NCBI RefSeq assembly: GCF_030159255.1
Contig: NZ_BSCT01000035.1
Span: forward strand, 1 to 64,000
DNA: 64,000 nucleotides
Origin: Bradyrhizobium sp. SSBR45G
GTDB lineage: Bacteria; Pseudomonadota; Alphaproteobacteria; Rhizobiales; Xanthobacteraceae
Reading direction: 5' to 3'
The notes below the pieces were generated by a model that had not been told where the DNA came from, did no database searches, and worked only from the letters and a program-made list of their open reading frames with translations. Both the position numbers and the translations under genes were made by a program. This document shows, one piece after another, positions 53,993 through 62,306 of this stretch; the stretch's first letter is position 1, and each line of letters starts with the position of its first letter.

Positions 53993-55162
53993 GTGAACTT
54001 AGATGGAGAGCATGAGAGCCGTGTGAAGGGATGTTTCGACGGCCTGCGCGTCCTGGATTTTTCGACCACGATCGCCGGTCCGCATTGTGCACGCATGCTT
54101 GCAGACATGGGGGCCGACGTGATCAAGATCGAGTCAGCCGAAGGTGAAACGATGCGCACCCGGCCGCCGGTCCGTGGCGGCTGCTCGACGGCTTTCGGTC
54201 AGCTCAACGTCGGCAAGAAGAGCGTCGTGCTCGATCTCAAGTCGCGCGAGGCGGTCGAGGCGGTGCGTCGGCTGGTCGGAGCGGCCGATGTCCTGGTCGA
54301 GAATTTCCGGCCTGGCGTGATGCAGCGGCTCGGCCTCGACTTTGCGGTTCTGAGCGCGCTCAACCCGCGGCTGATCTACTGCTCCATCTCCGGCTACGGC
54401 CAGACCGGCCCGTCGGCGGAACTCCCGGCCTATGCGCCGGTGATCCATGCCGCCTCCGGCTATGACATGGCGCACCTCTCCTATCAGCCAGGACGCAGCC
54501 GGCCCGATTATTGCGGCATCTATCACGCCGACGTCGTGACCGGGACCTACGCCTTCGGCGCCATCGCATCGGCGCTCTATCAGCGCGAGCGCACCGGGCG
54601 CGGCCAGCACATCGACTGCTCGATGCTGGAATCGATGCTCAGCCTGACCTTGAACGAGATCCAATGGTCGCAATTTCCGGTCGCGCAGCCATCGCGGCCA
54701 ACCTTTGGTCCCGCGGAGTGCCGGGATGGCTATGTGATGATCGCGATCGCCAGCGAGAAGACGTTCCAGAACCTGATGACCGTGATCGGCCATCCGGAGT
54801 GGGTTGGTGACGTGAGGTTCGAGAAATATTCCGACCGGCGGGCAAACTGGGGGGCGCTGATGGATGGCGTCGAAGCCTGGTCGCGCCAACTGAGCGTGGC
54901 CGGATGCCTGGACGCCCTGAACGCCGGTGGTGTGCCGAGCTCGGCCTATCGCAGCGTGGCCGATGCGCTGGCCGATCCGCAGATCGCGCATCGCGGTGCG
55001 TTGGCAGACGTCGAGGATGCCGCCGGCAGCTTCAAGGTCGTCAACCTGCCGTTCCGGATGTCCGAGGCTGTGGTCACAGCCGGTCCGCGGGCGGCGAGCC
55101 TGGGTGAGCATACCGCCGATATCTTGCGCGAGGCGGCTGCGATCGACGCCGCAAAACGTTGA
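53993..55162 (+). CDS. CaiB/BaiF family CoA-transferase
   Basis: 389 aa from GTG 53993 with an AGGGGAG site upstream. Class III CoA-transferase: FSTTIAGPHCARMLADMGADVIKIE at ~22-46, then LNVGKKSVVLDLK, NFRPGVMQRLGL, the catalytic Asp in IYHADVVTGTYAFGAI, and GRGQHIDCSMLESML. Moves CoA between organic acids; specific acids unknown. Next to alcohol-dehydrogenase and crotonase-fold genes, which suggests an acyl-CoA degradation role. Confidence 0.88.
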   Translation: MNLDGEHESRVKGCFDGLRVLDFSTTIAGPHCARMLADMGADVIKIESAEGETMRTRPPVRGGCSTAFGQLNVGKKSVVLDLKSREAVEAVRRLVGAADVLVENFRPGVMQRLGLDFAVLSALNPRLIYCSISGYGQTGPSAELPAYAPVIHAASGYDMAHLSYQPGRSRPDYCGIYHADVVTGTYAFGAIASALYQRERTGRGQHIDCSMLESMLSLTLNEIQWSQFPVAQPSRPTFGPAECRDGYVMIAIASEKTFQNLMTVIGHPEWVGDVRFEKYSDRRANWGALMDGVEAWSRQLSVAGCLDALNAGGVPSSAYRSVADALADPQIAHRGALADVEDAAGSFKVVNLPFRMSEAVVTAGPRAASLGEHTADILREAAAIDAAKR

Positions 55163-55389
55163 GCTCGCTGAGGCAAAAGGCTGCAGGGCAGCCATGATCG
55201 CGCGCAGCGCGCGTGGTCTTGCCGCTCCGCGCGTTTCCGGCCAATGTCGCGAGGTTGCAAGAACAGTCCGGATCCGCCGGACGCGCATGCCGGGAGGAGA
55301 TGTCGTGACGCCGTTGCCGTGCGCCGCCGTCGCCCGTCCGTCGTTGCGCCGTCCGGTCCCGCCGCCGTCCGGACCACGGGAGTGAAAGC

Positions 55390-56457
55390 ATGAAGAGCTT
55401 CAAGGTCACCGATTTCAACGCGCCGCTGACCGAGGTCGACGAGCCGACTCCGCAGCCGTTCGGCAAGCAGGTGCTGATCAAGGTGAAGGCGGCCGGCGTG
55501 TGCCATAGCGACCTGCACATCTGGGAAGGCGGCTACGATCTCGGCCATGGCCGCAAGCCGCTGTCCCTCAGGGATCGCGGCGTGTCGCTGCCGCGGACCA
55601 TGGGCCATGAGAGCGCCGGCGAGATCGTGGCGTTCGGACCCGAGGTCACCGAAGCCGAGAAGGGCGGGCTGAAGGTCGGCGACGTCGCCTTGGTCTATCC
55701 CTGGATCGGCTGCGGCACCTGCGCGACCTGCCTCGCCGGCGACGAGAACATGTGCCTGAAGCCGGCCTCGCTCGGCGTCTATTGCGACGGCGGCTATGCC
55801 GACCACATGACGGTGCCGCATCCGCGCCACCTGATCGACCTCAACGGGCTCGATCCGGTGACGACTGCGCCCTACGCATGCTCGGGCGTCACGACCTACA
55901 GCGCGCTCAAGAAGGTCGAGAAGGATTTCGATACGCCGATCGTGATCTTCGGCGCCGGCGGCCTCGGGCTGATGGCGCTGTCGATCCTCAAGGCGATGGG
56001 CGGCAAGGGCGCGATCGTCGTCGACATCGATGCCCGCAAACGCGAGGCGGCGCTTGCCGCAGGCGCGCTGGCGGCGGTCGACGGCAAGGCGCCGGACGCG
56101 CTGGAGCAGCTCAACAAGGCGGCGGGCGAGCCGATCCGGGCGGTCATCGATCTCGTCGGCAATCCTGCCACGGCGCAGCTCGGTTTCGACTGCCTGACCA
56201 AGGGCGGCAAGCTCGTCATCGTCGGCCTGTTCGGCGGCGGCGCGCCATGGGCGCTGCCGCTCATCCCGATCAAGGCGGTCACGATCCAGGGCAGCTATGT
56301 CGGCAATCTCCGCGAGACCAAGGAACTGCTCGACCTCGTCCGCACCAAGCACATCGCGCCGATCCCGGTGACGCCGATGCCGCTCGCCAAGGCCAACGAC
56401 GCGCTGCGCGAGCTGCAGAAGGGCCAACTGGTCGGCCGCGCCGTGCTGACGCCGTAG
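55390..56457 (+). CDS. Zinc-dependent alcohol dehydrogenase (MDR family)
   Basis: 355 aa. Catalytic zinc ligands in GVCHSDLHIW and MGHESAGEI, structural-zinc cysteines in IGCGTCATCLAGDENMC, and a Rossmann motif FGAGGLGLMAL. Substrate could be an alcohol or a hydroxyacyl-CoA. A palindromic repeat follows the stop. Confidence 0.9.
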   Translation: MKSFKVTDFNAPLTEVDEPTPQPFGKQVLIKVKAAGVCHSDLHIWEGGYDLGHGRKPLSLRDRGVSLPRTMGHESAGEIVAFGPEVTEAEKGGLKVGDVALVYPWIGCGTCATCLAGDENMCLKPASLGVYCDGGYADHMTVPHPRHLIDLNGLDPVTTAPYACSGVTTYSALKKVEKDFDTPIVIFGAGGLGLMALSILKAMGGKGAIVVDIDARKREAALAAGALAAVDGKAPDALEQLNKAAGEPIRAVIDLVGNPATAQLGFDCLTKGGKLVIVGLFGGGAPWALPLIPIKAVTIQGSYVGNLRETKELLDLVRTKHIAPIPVTPMPLAKANDALRELQKGQLVGRAVLTP

Positions 56458-56473
56458 AACACACCCTCGTCAT

Positions 56474-56555
56474 CGTCATTGCGAGGAGCGAAGCGACGAA
56501 GCAATCCAGAGTCTCAACCAGGGCCCTGGATTGCTTCGCTTCGCTCGCAATGACG
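56474..56555. repeat. REP-type palindrome
   Basis: CGTCATTGCGAGGAGCGAAG... (56474-56509) is inverted by CTGGATTGCTTCGCTTCGCT... ending CGCAATGACG (56526-56555). Typical dispersed Bradyrhizobium palindrome, with a GGGCCC centre, lying between the alcohol-dehydrogenase gene and the next gene. Confidence 0.75.
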
Positions 56556-56586
56556 GCGCCAAATCCCTCATGCGACGAAGAAAAAC

Positions 56587-57666
56587 ATGCCCTCGACCAA
56601 CGCACTCCACATCGCAGTCCTCCCCGGTGACGGTATCGGGCCGGAGGTCATGGCGCCGGCCCTTGAAGTGTTGCGCAAGGTCGAGGCCAAGGCCGGGCTG
56701 TCGCTGCGCTTCACGGAGGCTCAGGCCGGTGCCAACAACTATCTAGCGACCGGGGTTTCGATCGCCGAGTCCACCATCCGGCTGTGCGACGAGGCGGATG
56801 CGATCCTGCTCGGTGCCTGCGGCCTGCCGTCGGTGCGCTATCCCGACAACACCGAGATCGCGCCGCAGATCGAGCTGCGCTTCCATTTCGACCTCTATGC
56901 GGGCGTGCGGCCGGCGCGGTTGATCCCGGGCGTGCCGAGCCCGATCGTCGGCGCCGACAGCAAGGGCATCGACTTCGTCGTCATCCGCGAGTCGACCGAA
57001 GGCCTGTTCGCCTCGATGGGGAAAGGCGTGGTGACGCATGAGGATGCGCGCGAGACCCTCGTCATCACCCGCAAGACCTCCGAGCGTCTCTTCAACTTCT
57101 CCTTCAAGCTCGCCGCCCGCCGCAAGGCGCGCGGCCGCCCGGGCACCTTAGCCTGCGTCGACAAGGCCAACGTCTTCAAGGCCTTCGCCTACTTCCGCAA
57201 GATTTTCGACGAGGTCGCTCAGCTTCATCCGGATGTGAAGGCGGATCATCTCTACGTCGATGCCTGTGCGCTGATGCTGGTGAAGCGCCCGTGGGATTTC
57301 GACGTGCTGGTCACCGAGAACATGTTCGGCGACATCCTGTCCGATCTCGCTGCCGGCCTCGTCGGCGGCATGGGCATGGCGCCGTCGGCCGACATCGGCG
57401 ACACGCATGCGGTGTTCCAACCCTGCCACGGCACTGCGCCCGACATCATGGGGCAGGGCAAGGCCAACCCGACCGCGATGATTCTGTCGGCCGCGATGAT
57501 GCTGGACTGGCTGGCCGATACCCGTGGCATCGAGGGCGCCGCCGAGGCGGCCCAGCGGATCGAGCAGGCCGTCGACAAGGTGTATGCAGCTGGCCTCAAG
57601 CCATTCGAGTTCGGCGGCAGCGCCGGGACGGCCGAGGTGACCAGGGCGGTTCTGGAGGCGCTCTAG
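56587..57666 (+). CDS. Isopropylmalate/isocitrate/tartrate dehydrogenase family enzyme
   Basis: 359 aa beta-decarboxylating dehydrogenase: VLPGDGIGPEVM, LRFHFDLYAGVRPARL (substrate Arg residues), VIRESTEGLF, DKANVFKAF, ENMFGDILSDLAAGLVGGMGMAPSA and CHGTAPDIMGQGKANP. The RESTEGLFASMGKG region points away from LeuB and toward tartrate/homoisocitrate-type relatives. Stop codon shares the CTAG of the convergent gene's stop. Confidence 0.88.
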   Translation: MPSTNALHIAVLPGDGIGPEVMAPALEVLRKVEAKAGLSLRFTEAQAGANNYLATGVSIAESTIRLCDEADAILLGACGLPSVRYPDNTEIAPQIELRFHFDLYAGVRPARLIPGVPSPIVGADSKGIDFVVIRESTEGLFASMGKGVVTHEDARETLVITRKTSERLFNFSFKLAARRKARGRPGTLACVDKANVFKAFAYFRKIFDEVAQLHPDVKADHLYVDACALMLVKRPWDFDVLVTENMFGDILSDLAAGLVGGMGMAPSADIGDTHAVFQPCHGTAPDIMGQGKANPTAMILSAAMMLDWLADTRGIEGAAEAAQRIEQAVDKVYAAGLKPFEFGGSAGTAEVTRAVLEAL

Positions 57667-58481
57667 CGTCCCGTGAAGGCCGGCTTGCGCTTCTCCATGA
57701 AGGCGCGGCGGCCCTCGCGGAAATCGTCCGAATCCATGCAGGCGTCGCCGATCCGCTTGATGGCTTCCATGTCGCGGCGGCTCTCGTCCTTCAGCACCTC
57801 GGCGATGGTGATCTTGGCGGCCTGAACCGCCAGCGGGGCGTTGCCGGCGATGGTGCGGGCGATCTCGAGGGTCGCCGGCACCAGCTCGTCAGCGGCCATC
57901 ATCCGGTCGACCAGGCCGATCCGCAGCGCCTCGCGGGCATCGATCCGCATCCCGGTATAGAGCAGCAGCCGGGCCTGTGACGGGCCGACCAGCGACACGA
58001 GGTTGCGCAGGCCGTCATGGCCATAGGCGATGCCGAGCTTGGCGGCGGGGATGCCGAACTGGCTGTCCTCGGCGGCAAAGCGCATGTCGGTCAGCATCGC
58101 GATCTGCAAGCCGCCGCCGAGGCAGAAGCCGCGGATGCAGGCGATGGTCGGCTTCGGGTAGGTCGCGAGCAGTGCGCGCTGGGCGGCGCTCCTCTGCGCA
58201 TAGGCCTCGGAGGCCTCGGCGTTGTGGCGGGTCTGCTCGAACTGACTGATATCCGCACCGGACACGAAGGCCTTGTCGCCGGCGCCGGTCAGCACCACGA
58301 CCCGGATGTCGGCATCGTCGCGCAGGGCGGTGAGCGCCTGGCCCAGCCCCTCCCACATCTCGAGCGACATCGCATTGCGCTTGTCGGGATTGTTGAAGGT
58401 GATGATCCCGACCCGGTCATCGACGGTCAGGAGGATCTTGCCCTCGGCGAAGGCAGTGGGCGGCTCTGAGATGGTCGGCAT
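57663..58481 (-). CDS. Enoyl-CoA hydratase/isomerase-fold protein lacking both catalytic glutamates
   Basis: 272 aa crotonase fold: NNPDKRNAMSLEMW, the CoA-binding SGADISQFEQ and the oxyanion CLGGGLQIAM. At the two positions that carry catalytic Glu in hydratases, this protein has Gln (GGLQIA) and Ala (FGIPAAKLGI). It may therefore be a decarboxylase, thioesterase or other crotonase, not a hydratase. Start 58481 follows family N-termini. Converges on the preceding gene with a 4-base overlap. Confidence 0.87.
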   Translation of the reverse strand: MPTISEPPTAFAEGKILLTVDDRVGIITFNNPDKRNAMSLEMWEGLGQALTALRDDADIRVVVLTGAGDKAFVSGADISQFEQTRHNAEASEAYAQRSAAQRALLATYPKPTIACIRGFCLGGGLQIAMLTDMRFAAEDSQFGIPAAKLGIAYGHDGLRNLVSLVGPSQARLLLYTGMRIDAREALRIGLVDRMMAADELVPATLEIARTIAGNAPLAVQAAKITIAEVLKDESRRDMEAIKRIGDACMDSDDFREGRRAFMEKRKPAFTGR

Positions 58482-58825
58482 GGAGATCCGGGATGCGACA
58501 GGGGTCTCCCTATCGTTCACCGCGAGCCATGCGGCGTCAATGCGCGAGCGAGTGGTGAGCCGCGCCCGGCGAACCGCAGTCATGCCGCCACTTCCTATGA
58601 CGGCAGAAAAGGCAGAAGAGAGGTGACGGGACCTCAGACCGCGCAACCATCGCTGGGCGGATCAGAAGGCCGGAGGACCAGCCGTGTCGATCGATCGGCC
58701 CGCAGGCCGACGCTGTGAACTCGCCCGAGCTGGCTGCGCGCCCGGCGCCCCCAAGTTGCGCCCTCGAGCGAAGATGGCCCATACCCATCACGAGGCGGGC
58801 TGCCTGAATGATCAGGCCGCCGACT

Positions 58826-59221
58826 CTATTCTTCGTTCGCTGCGATCGACTCCATCAGGGACACCAGCTGACGCTGCACGGTCTGGTCCTTGATCTTGCT
58901 GTAGGCACGCAGCAGGCGAAGGCTGAACGCGCTGTCCAGGAACAGCAGGCTCTCGACCTCGCGGGCCTTGTTGTCGCCGTCGTAGAAGAACGTCACGGGC
59001 ACGTCGAGAGCGGTGGCGATCTGCTGCAGACGCGCAGCGCCGACACGGTTGACGCCCTTCTCGTACTTCTGGACCTGCTGGAAGCTCACGCCGAGCTTCT
59101 CGCCCAGCTCTGCCTGCGAGATCTTCTGCTCCACACGCCGGAGGCGAATGCGCTTGCCAAGTTCAATGTCGGGCTTGCCCGCACTGCGCTGCTTCATCTT
59201 CTTTGCCGCTGATTTGTTCAT
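58826..59221 (-). CDS. XRE-family helix-turn-helix regulator
   Basis: 131 aa. HTH_3 domain at ~20-75 (GKRIRLRRVEQKISQAELGEKLGVSFQQVQKYEKGVNRVGAARL), then a helical C-terminus (LRLLRAYSKIKDQTVQRQLVSLMESI) of a type common in alphaproteobacteria. Target unknown. The 344-base gap 58482-58825 before it contains no gene I can support. Confidence 0.88.
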   Translation of the reverse strand: MNKSAAKKMKQRSAGKPDIELGKRIRLRRVEQKISQAELGEKLGVSFQQVQKYEKGVNRVGAARLQQIATALDVPVTFFYDGDNKAREVESLLFLDSAFSLRLLRAYSKIKDQTVQRQLVSLMESIAANEE

Positions 59222-59228
59222 ACTGATT

Positions 59229-60464
59229 TTACCGTCCTTCCATCGGAAATCCCCCGAATAAATGGGTCAGGGGTTCACCCATATATACTGTTTTAAGTTG
59301 CTGTGGATGAATGAATTCGTCTTTAAACCACGGGTATTTAGCAGGGTTAAAGGCCTCCACGAGCCAGTCGATCATGTGACGCACCCTAGGGATGCGTCCT
59401 GTGGTGGCATGGTATGACAGCCAGATATCGTAGGACCACTTGACATCAACCTCCAGGGGTATGATTTTCCCACCTAGAGCACTCGCATAGGTTGGAAACA
59501 CCCCAATACCGGCGCCGTGGGCAACCGCCCAGTAATTGGCGCTCGAGACATTGGTGGTCATCGCAATCAGGTCCCGCTGCTCATAGCCGGGAAAGATGGT
59601 CGCAAAAGCTGTATTGGCCGCGGCTTCATCCGCCACTTGCAGAACCAACCGATGTTTGACGAGCTCGTCAATCGACTTCGGCGCGCCATACGTTTCCAGA
59701 TATTTCTCGCTCGCAAAGCACATCAGGTGCATGCGGCCGAGCCGGACCAGCTTGACGTCGAGCGCCGCCGGCCGTGACAAATGGATGGCAATGTCGGCCT
59801 CGTGACGCGACACGTCCGCCGAGCGCATCGCGCAGTACAGATCGACATTCACGTTCGGGAAGTTCTGCTGAAACTCGACCAGCCGCGGCGCGAGCCAGAA
59901 GGTGCCGAGTCCCTCGGTCACCGCGACACGGACCTCGCCGGACGCGGCGCTGGCGAGGCCGTCGCCCGCGCGCAGCAGCTCGAACGAGGCGGCTTCCATG
60001 CGCTCGACGGCCGAGACCACCAGCGCGCCCTCGTCGGTGAGGCGCGCGCCGTGAACGTCGCGCGTGAACAGCGTCGCGCCGATCTGCCGCTCGAAATCAT
60101 CGATGCGACGCCGCACGGCATTGATCGACAAGGTCAGCCGTTCGGCTGCCGAGCGGAAACTGCCGGCCCTGACGACCTCAAGGAAGATGCGTGCCGCGTC
60201 CCAGTCGGTGAGATTGGGCAAGGCCGATTTGCCGACGGCTGCCTTGGCTGGGGCAGGGCGATTCGAGACGGGACGCGTCGGCGCCTTGCCCGGCAGCGAG
60301 CCCTGTGCGGCCAAGCCGTCGTCGCCAAGGTCTCCGATTGCTTCGTCTCCGGCCTTTGCGGCGACCGACGGCTCCGCCTGCGTGGCAGGAGCCAGAGTCG
60401 CATGGGAGGCCGCGACCTCCTTGCGTTCCTTCTGAGGAACGCCCCGTTCCGCCACAACGCGCAT
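59229..60464 (-). CDS. LysR-family regulator with long N-terminal extension
   Basis: 411 aa. Residues ~85-145 are a LysR HTH (WDAARIFLEVVRAGSFRSAAERLTLSINAVRRRIDDFERQIG), ~170-380 the effector domain. The first ~84 residues are Ala/Pro/Lys-rich and unlike normal LysR proteins, which begin at the HTH. No internal ATG restores a normal start, so either the extension is real or a GTG/TTG is used. Seven bases separate its stop from the XRE gene's start on the same strand; the XRE gene may be co-transcribed. Confidence 0.85.
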   Translation of the reverse strand: MRVVAERGVPQKERKEVAASHATLAPATQAEPSVAAKAGDEAIGDLGDDGLAAQGSLPGKAPTRPVSNRPAPAKAAVGKSALPNLTDWDAARIFLEVVRAGSFRSAAERLTLSINAVRRRIDDFERQIGATLFTRDVHGARLTDEGALVVSAVERMEAASFELLRAGDGLASAASGEVRVAVTEGLGTFWLAPRLVEFQQNFPNVNVDLYCAMRSADVSRHEADIAIHLSRPAALDVKLVRLGRMHLMCFASEKYLETYGAPKSIDELVKHRLVLQVADEAAANTAFATIFPGYEQRDLIAMTTNVSSANYWAVAHGAGIGVFPTYASALGGKIIPLEVDVKWSYDIWLSYHATTGRIPRVRHMIDWLVEAFNPAKYPWFKDEFIHPQQLKTVYMGEPLTHLFGGFPMEGR

Positions 60465-60958
60465 ACAAGCTCTCTCCGCCTGCTAGAGTGAGACCGATAA
60501 ACTACGGAACATGGCCGCTTGGGTGCCATGGATTGGTTGAGACATTGACGCTCGAGACGAGTCTTTCGGCTTCGGTCCTTTGCAGCATGGTCTTACCGCC
60601 TGCCGACGCGCAGGGGTACACACAATGTATGCCAAGGACACGCTTAGCGCGAATCGATTCGAACATCGACGGTTTTTGCTTCAACCGCAATGAAATGGTA
60701 TTCGAAGATGGCGCAGTGTCATGCTATCTTGATGAACGGATGGTGGCGCTGACTCGTCGGATGCCTGATTCTATCCAGCGTCGTCGCACGGTTACGTCGC
60801 GGGACGCCGGCGAGCCGACCACAGCTTTGAGCGCGGGGGGCGCAGCGGAGCTGTTTGGGACGCGCGCAGGGGAGCAACAGATGACGTGTTGGAAAGCCAT
60901 CCGCGAGCCGGCATTTGCTCGGCTCCTTCTCGTCGCACGCTAGAACGGAACGACGCCC

Positions 60959-61225
60959 GTGGCCAATTCGGACGAACAGATGTTTGCAGTGCTCGCATCG
61001 CTCGAACAGTGCCGCGCGGCCTTGGTCGCGACCGGCAATCGCGAATCGGCGCATTTGATCTCGGTCGCCATCCTCGACCTGCGCATGAAGCTGAACCGTC
61101 TGAGCGAAGACGATCTGAAGTCGCTCTGCGATGAAATGGTTCAGTCTGACAATCCGGACAAGCTGCGTGATCCAAAGCTGCAGCCGGGCCAGCGTCGTCA
61201 GCCGCTCCTGCGAGTCGTTAAGTAG
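60959..61225 (+). CDS. Small conserved-looking hypothetical protein
   Basis: 88 aa from GTG 60959. Predicted mostly helical: SDEQMFAVLASLEQCRAALVATG, then SAHLISVAILDLRMKLNRL, then a charged Pro-containing tail. No domain recognised. Normal GC and codon use for the region, so probably real. The gaps before it (60465-60958) and after it (61226-61562) show no other supportable gene. Confidence 0.6.
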   Translation: MANSDEQMFAVLASLEQCRAALVATGNRESAHLISVAILDLRMKLNRLSEDDLKSLCDEMVQSDNPDKLRDPKLQPGQRRQPLLRVVK

Positions 61226-61562
61226 CACAGTTCGTTATGTGCACAAAGGTGCATTTAGCGCATTTGTGATATGTCGTGACGGCAAGGTGAGATCGGCCTG
61301 AATTGGACCGGCGCGCGTTCGAGTCGCAGATGGCAGGTCCTCAAAGGGCGCATTCTGTGCCGATCAGGCGTCGCCTCTGCCTTATCGCAGTCTGATCACG
61401 CGATCATGTACAGTCTGGCGTCGCTCGGCTGCCATGCCATGCGGGTGGCGGGCCATCGGCCGTAACTTCGGCACCTCTGTTGCGTAATCCCGGTATCGGC
61501 GGCATGAAGCGTCATGCCCCGGGCGTCAGGACGCCGCCGATGGGACGCAGCGTGGGATTCGC

Positions 61563-62297
61563 ATGATTCAGAACGTATCGATTCCGGCGGCGTTCATCGC
61601 CGGCCTGGTGAGTTTCCTGTCGCCATGCGTCCTGCCGCTGGTTCCGCCCTATCTGGTCTACCTCACCGGCGCCACCATCGAGCACATCGAGAACGAGGAG
61701 GCGCCTGCCGCATCGCGGCGGGCCGTGATGATCTCCGCCGCGCTGTTCGTGCTGGGGTTCTCGACCGTGTTCGTGATGCTGGGGGCCAGCGCCTCGCTGA
61801 TCGGTGGCCTCATCCGTGCCTTCTCCGAACAACTGTCGATCCTGGCGGGCATCGTCATCATCGTGATGGGTCTGCATTTCCTCGGCCTGACCCGGATCGC
61901 GTTCCTGATGCGCGAGGGACGGCTGCCGATCCCCAAGCCGGTCGGCCTGTGGGGCGCTTACGTCATGGGGCTCGCCTTCGCCTTCGGCTGGACGCCCTGC
62001 ATCGGCCCGATCCTGGCGGCCATCCTTTCGATCGCTGCTGCCGAATCCACCGTCACCAAGGGCGCCGGGCTGCTGGCGATCTATTCCGCCGGTCTCGGCA
62101 TTCCGTTCCTGGTCGCCGCCTTCATGATCGAGCAGTTCTCGGCGCTGTTCATGCGGATGCGCGGCCATCTCGTGAACGTCGAGCGCGCCATGGGCGTGCT
62201 GATGATCGTCACCGGCATCGGCTTTCTGACGGGGGCGGTCTCGACCTTCAGCATTTGGCTGCTCGAGACCTTCCCGGCGCTGCAGAGGTTCGGCTGA
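61563..62297 (+). CDS. ccdA: CcdA-type membrane thiol-disulfide transporter
   Basis: 244 aa, six transmembrane helices. Paired cysteines in FLSPCVLPLVPPYL (helix 1) and WTPCIGPILAAI (helix 4) are the DsbD/CcdA transport pair that carries electrons to the periplasm for cytochrome c maturation. It could support the haem-lyase needs of the Sox and cbb3 cytochromes encoded in this window. Stops 10 bases before the convergent kinase gene's stop. Confidence 0.92.
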   Translation: MIQNVSIPAAFIAGLVSFLSPCVLPLVPPYLVYLTGATIEHIENEEAPAASRRAVMISAALFVLGFSTVFVMLGASASLIGGLIRAFSEQLSILAGIVIIVMGLHFLGLTRIAFLMREGRLPIPKPVGLWGAYVMGLAFAFGWTPCIGPILAAILSIAAAESTVTKGAGLLAIYSAGLGIPFLVAAFMIEQFSALFMRMRGHLVNVERAMGVLMIVTGIGFLTGAVSTFSIWLLETFPALQRFG

Positions 62298-62306
62298 TGC
62301 GCCGCT

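Noticed and set aside
60305-60943. 212-codon plus-strand frame opposite the LysR start
   Set aside because: First half is antisense to the LysR gene; the rest lacks protein character.
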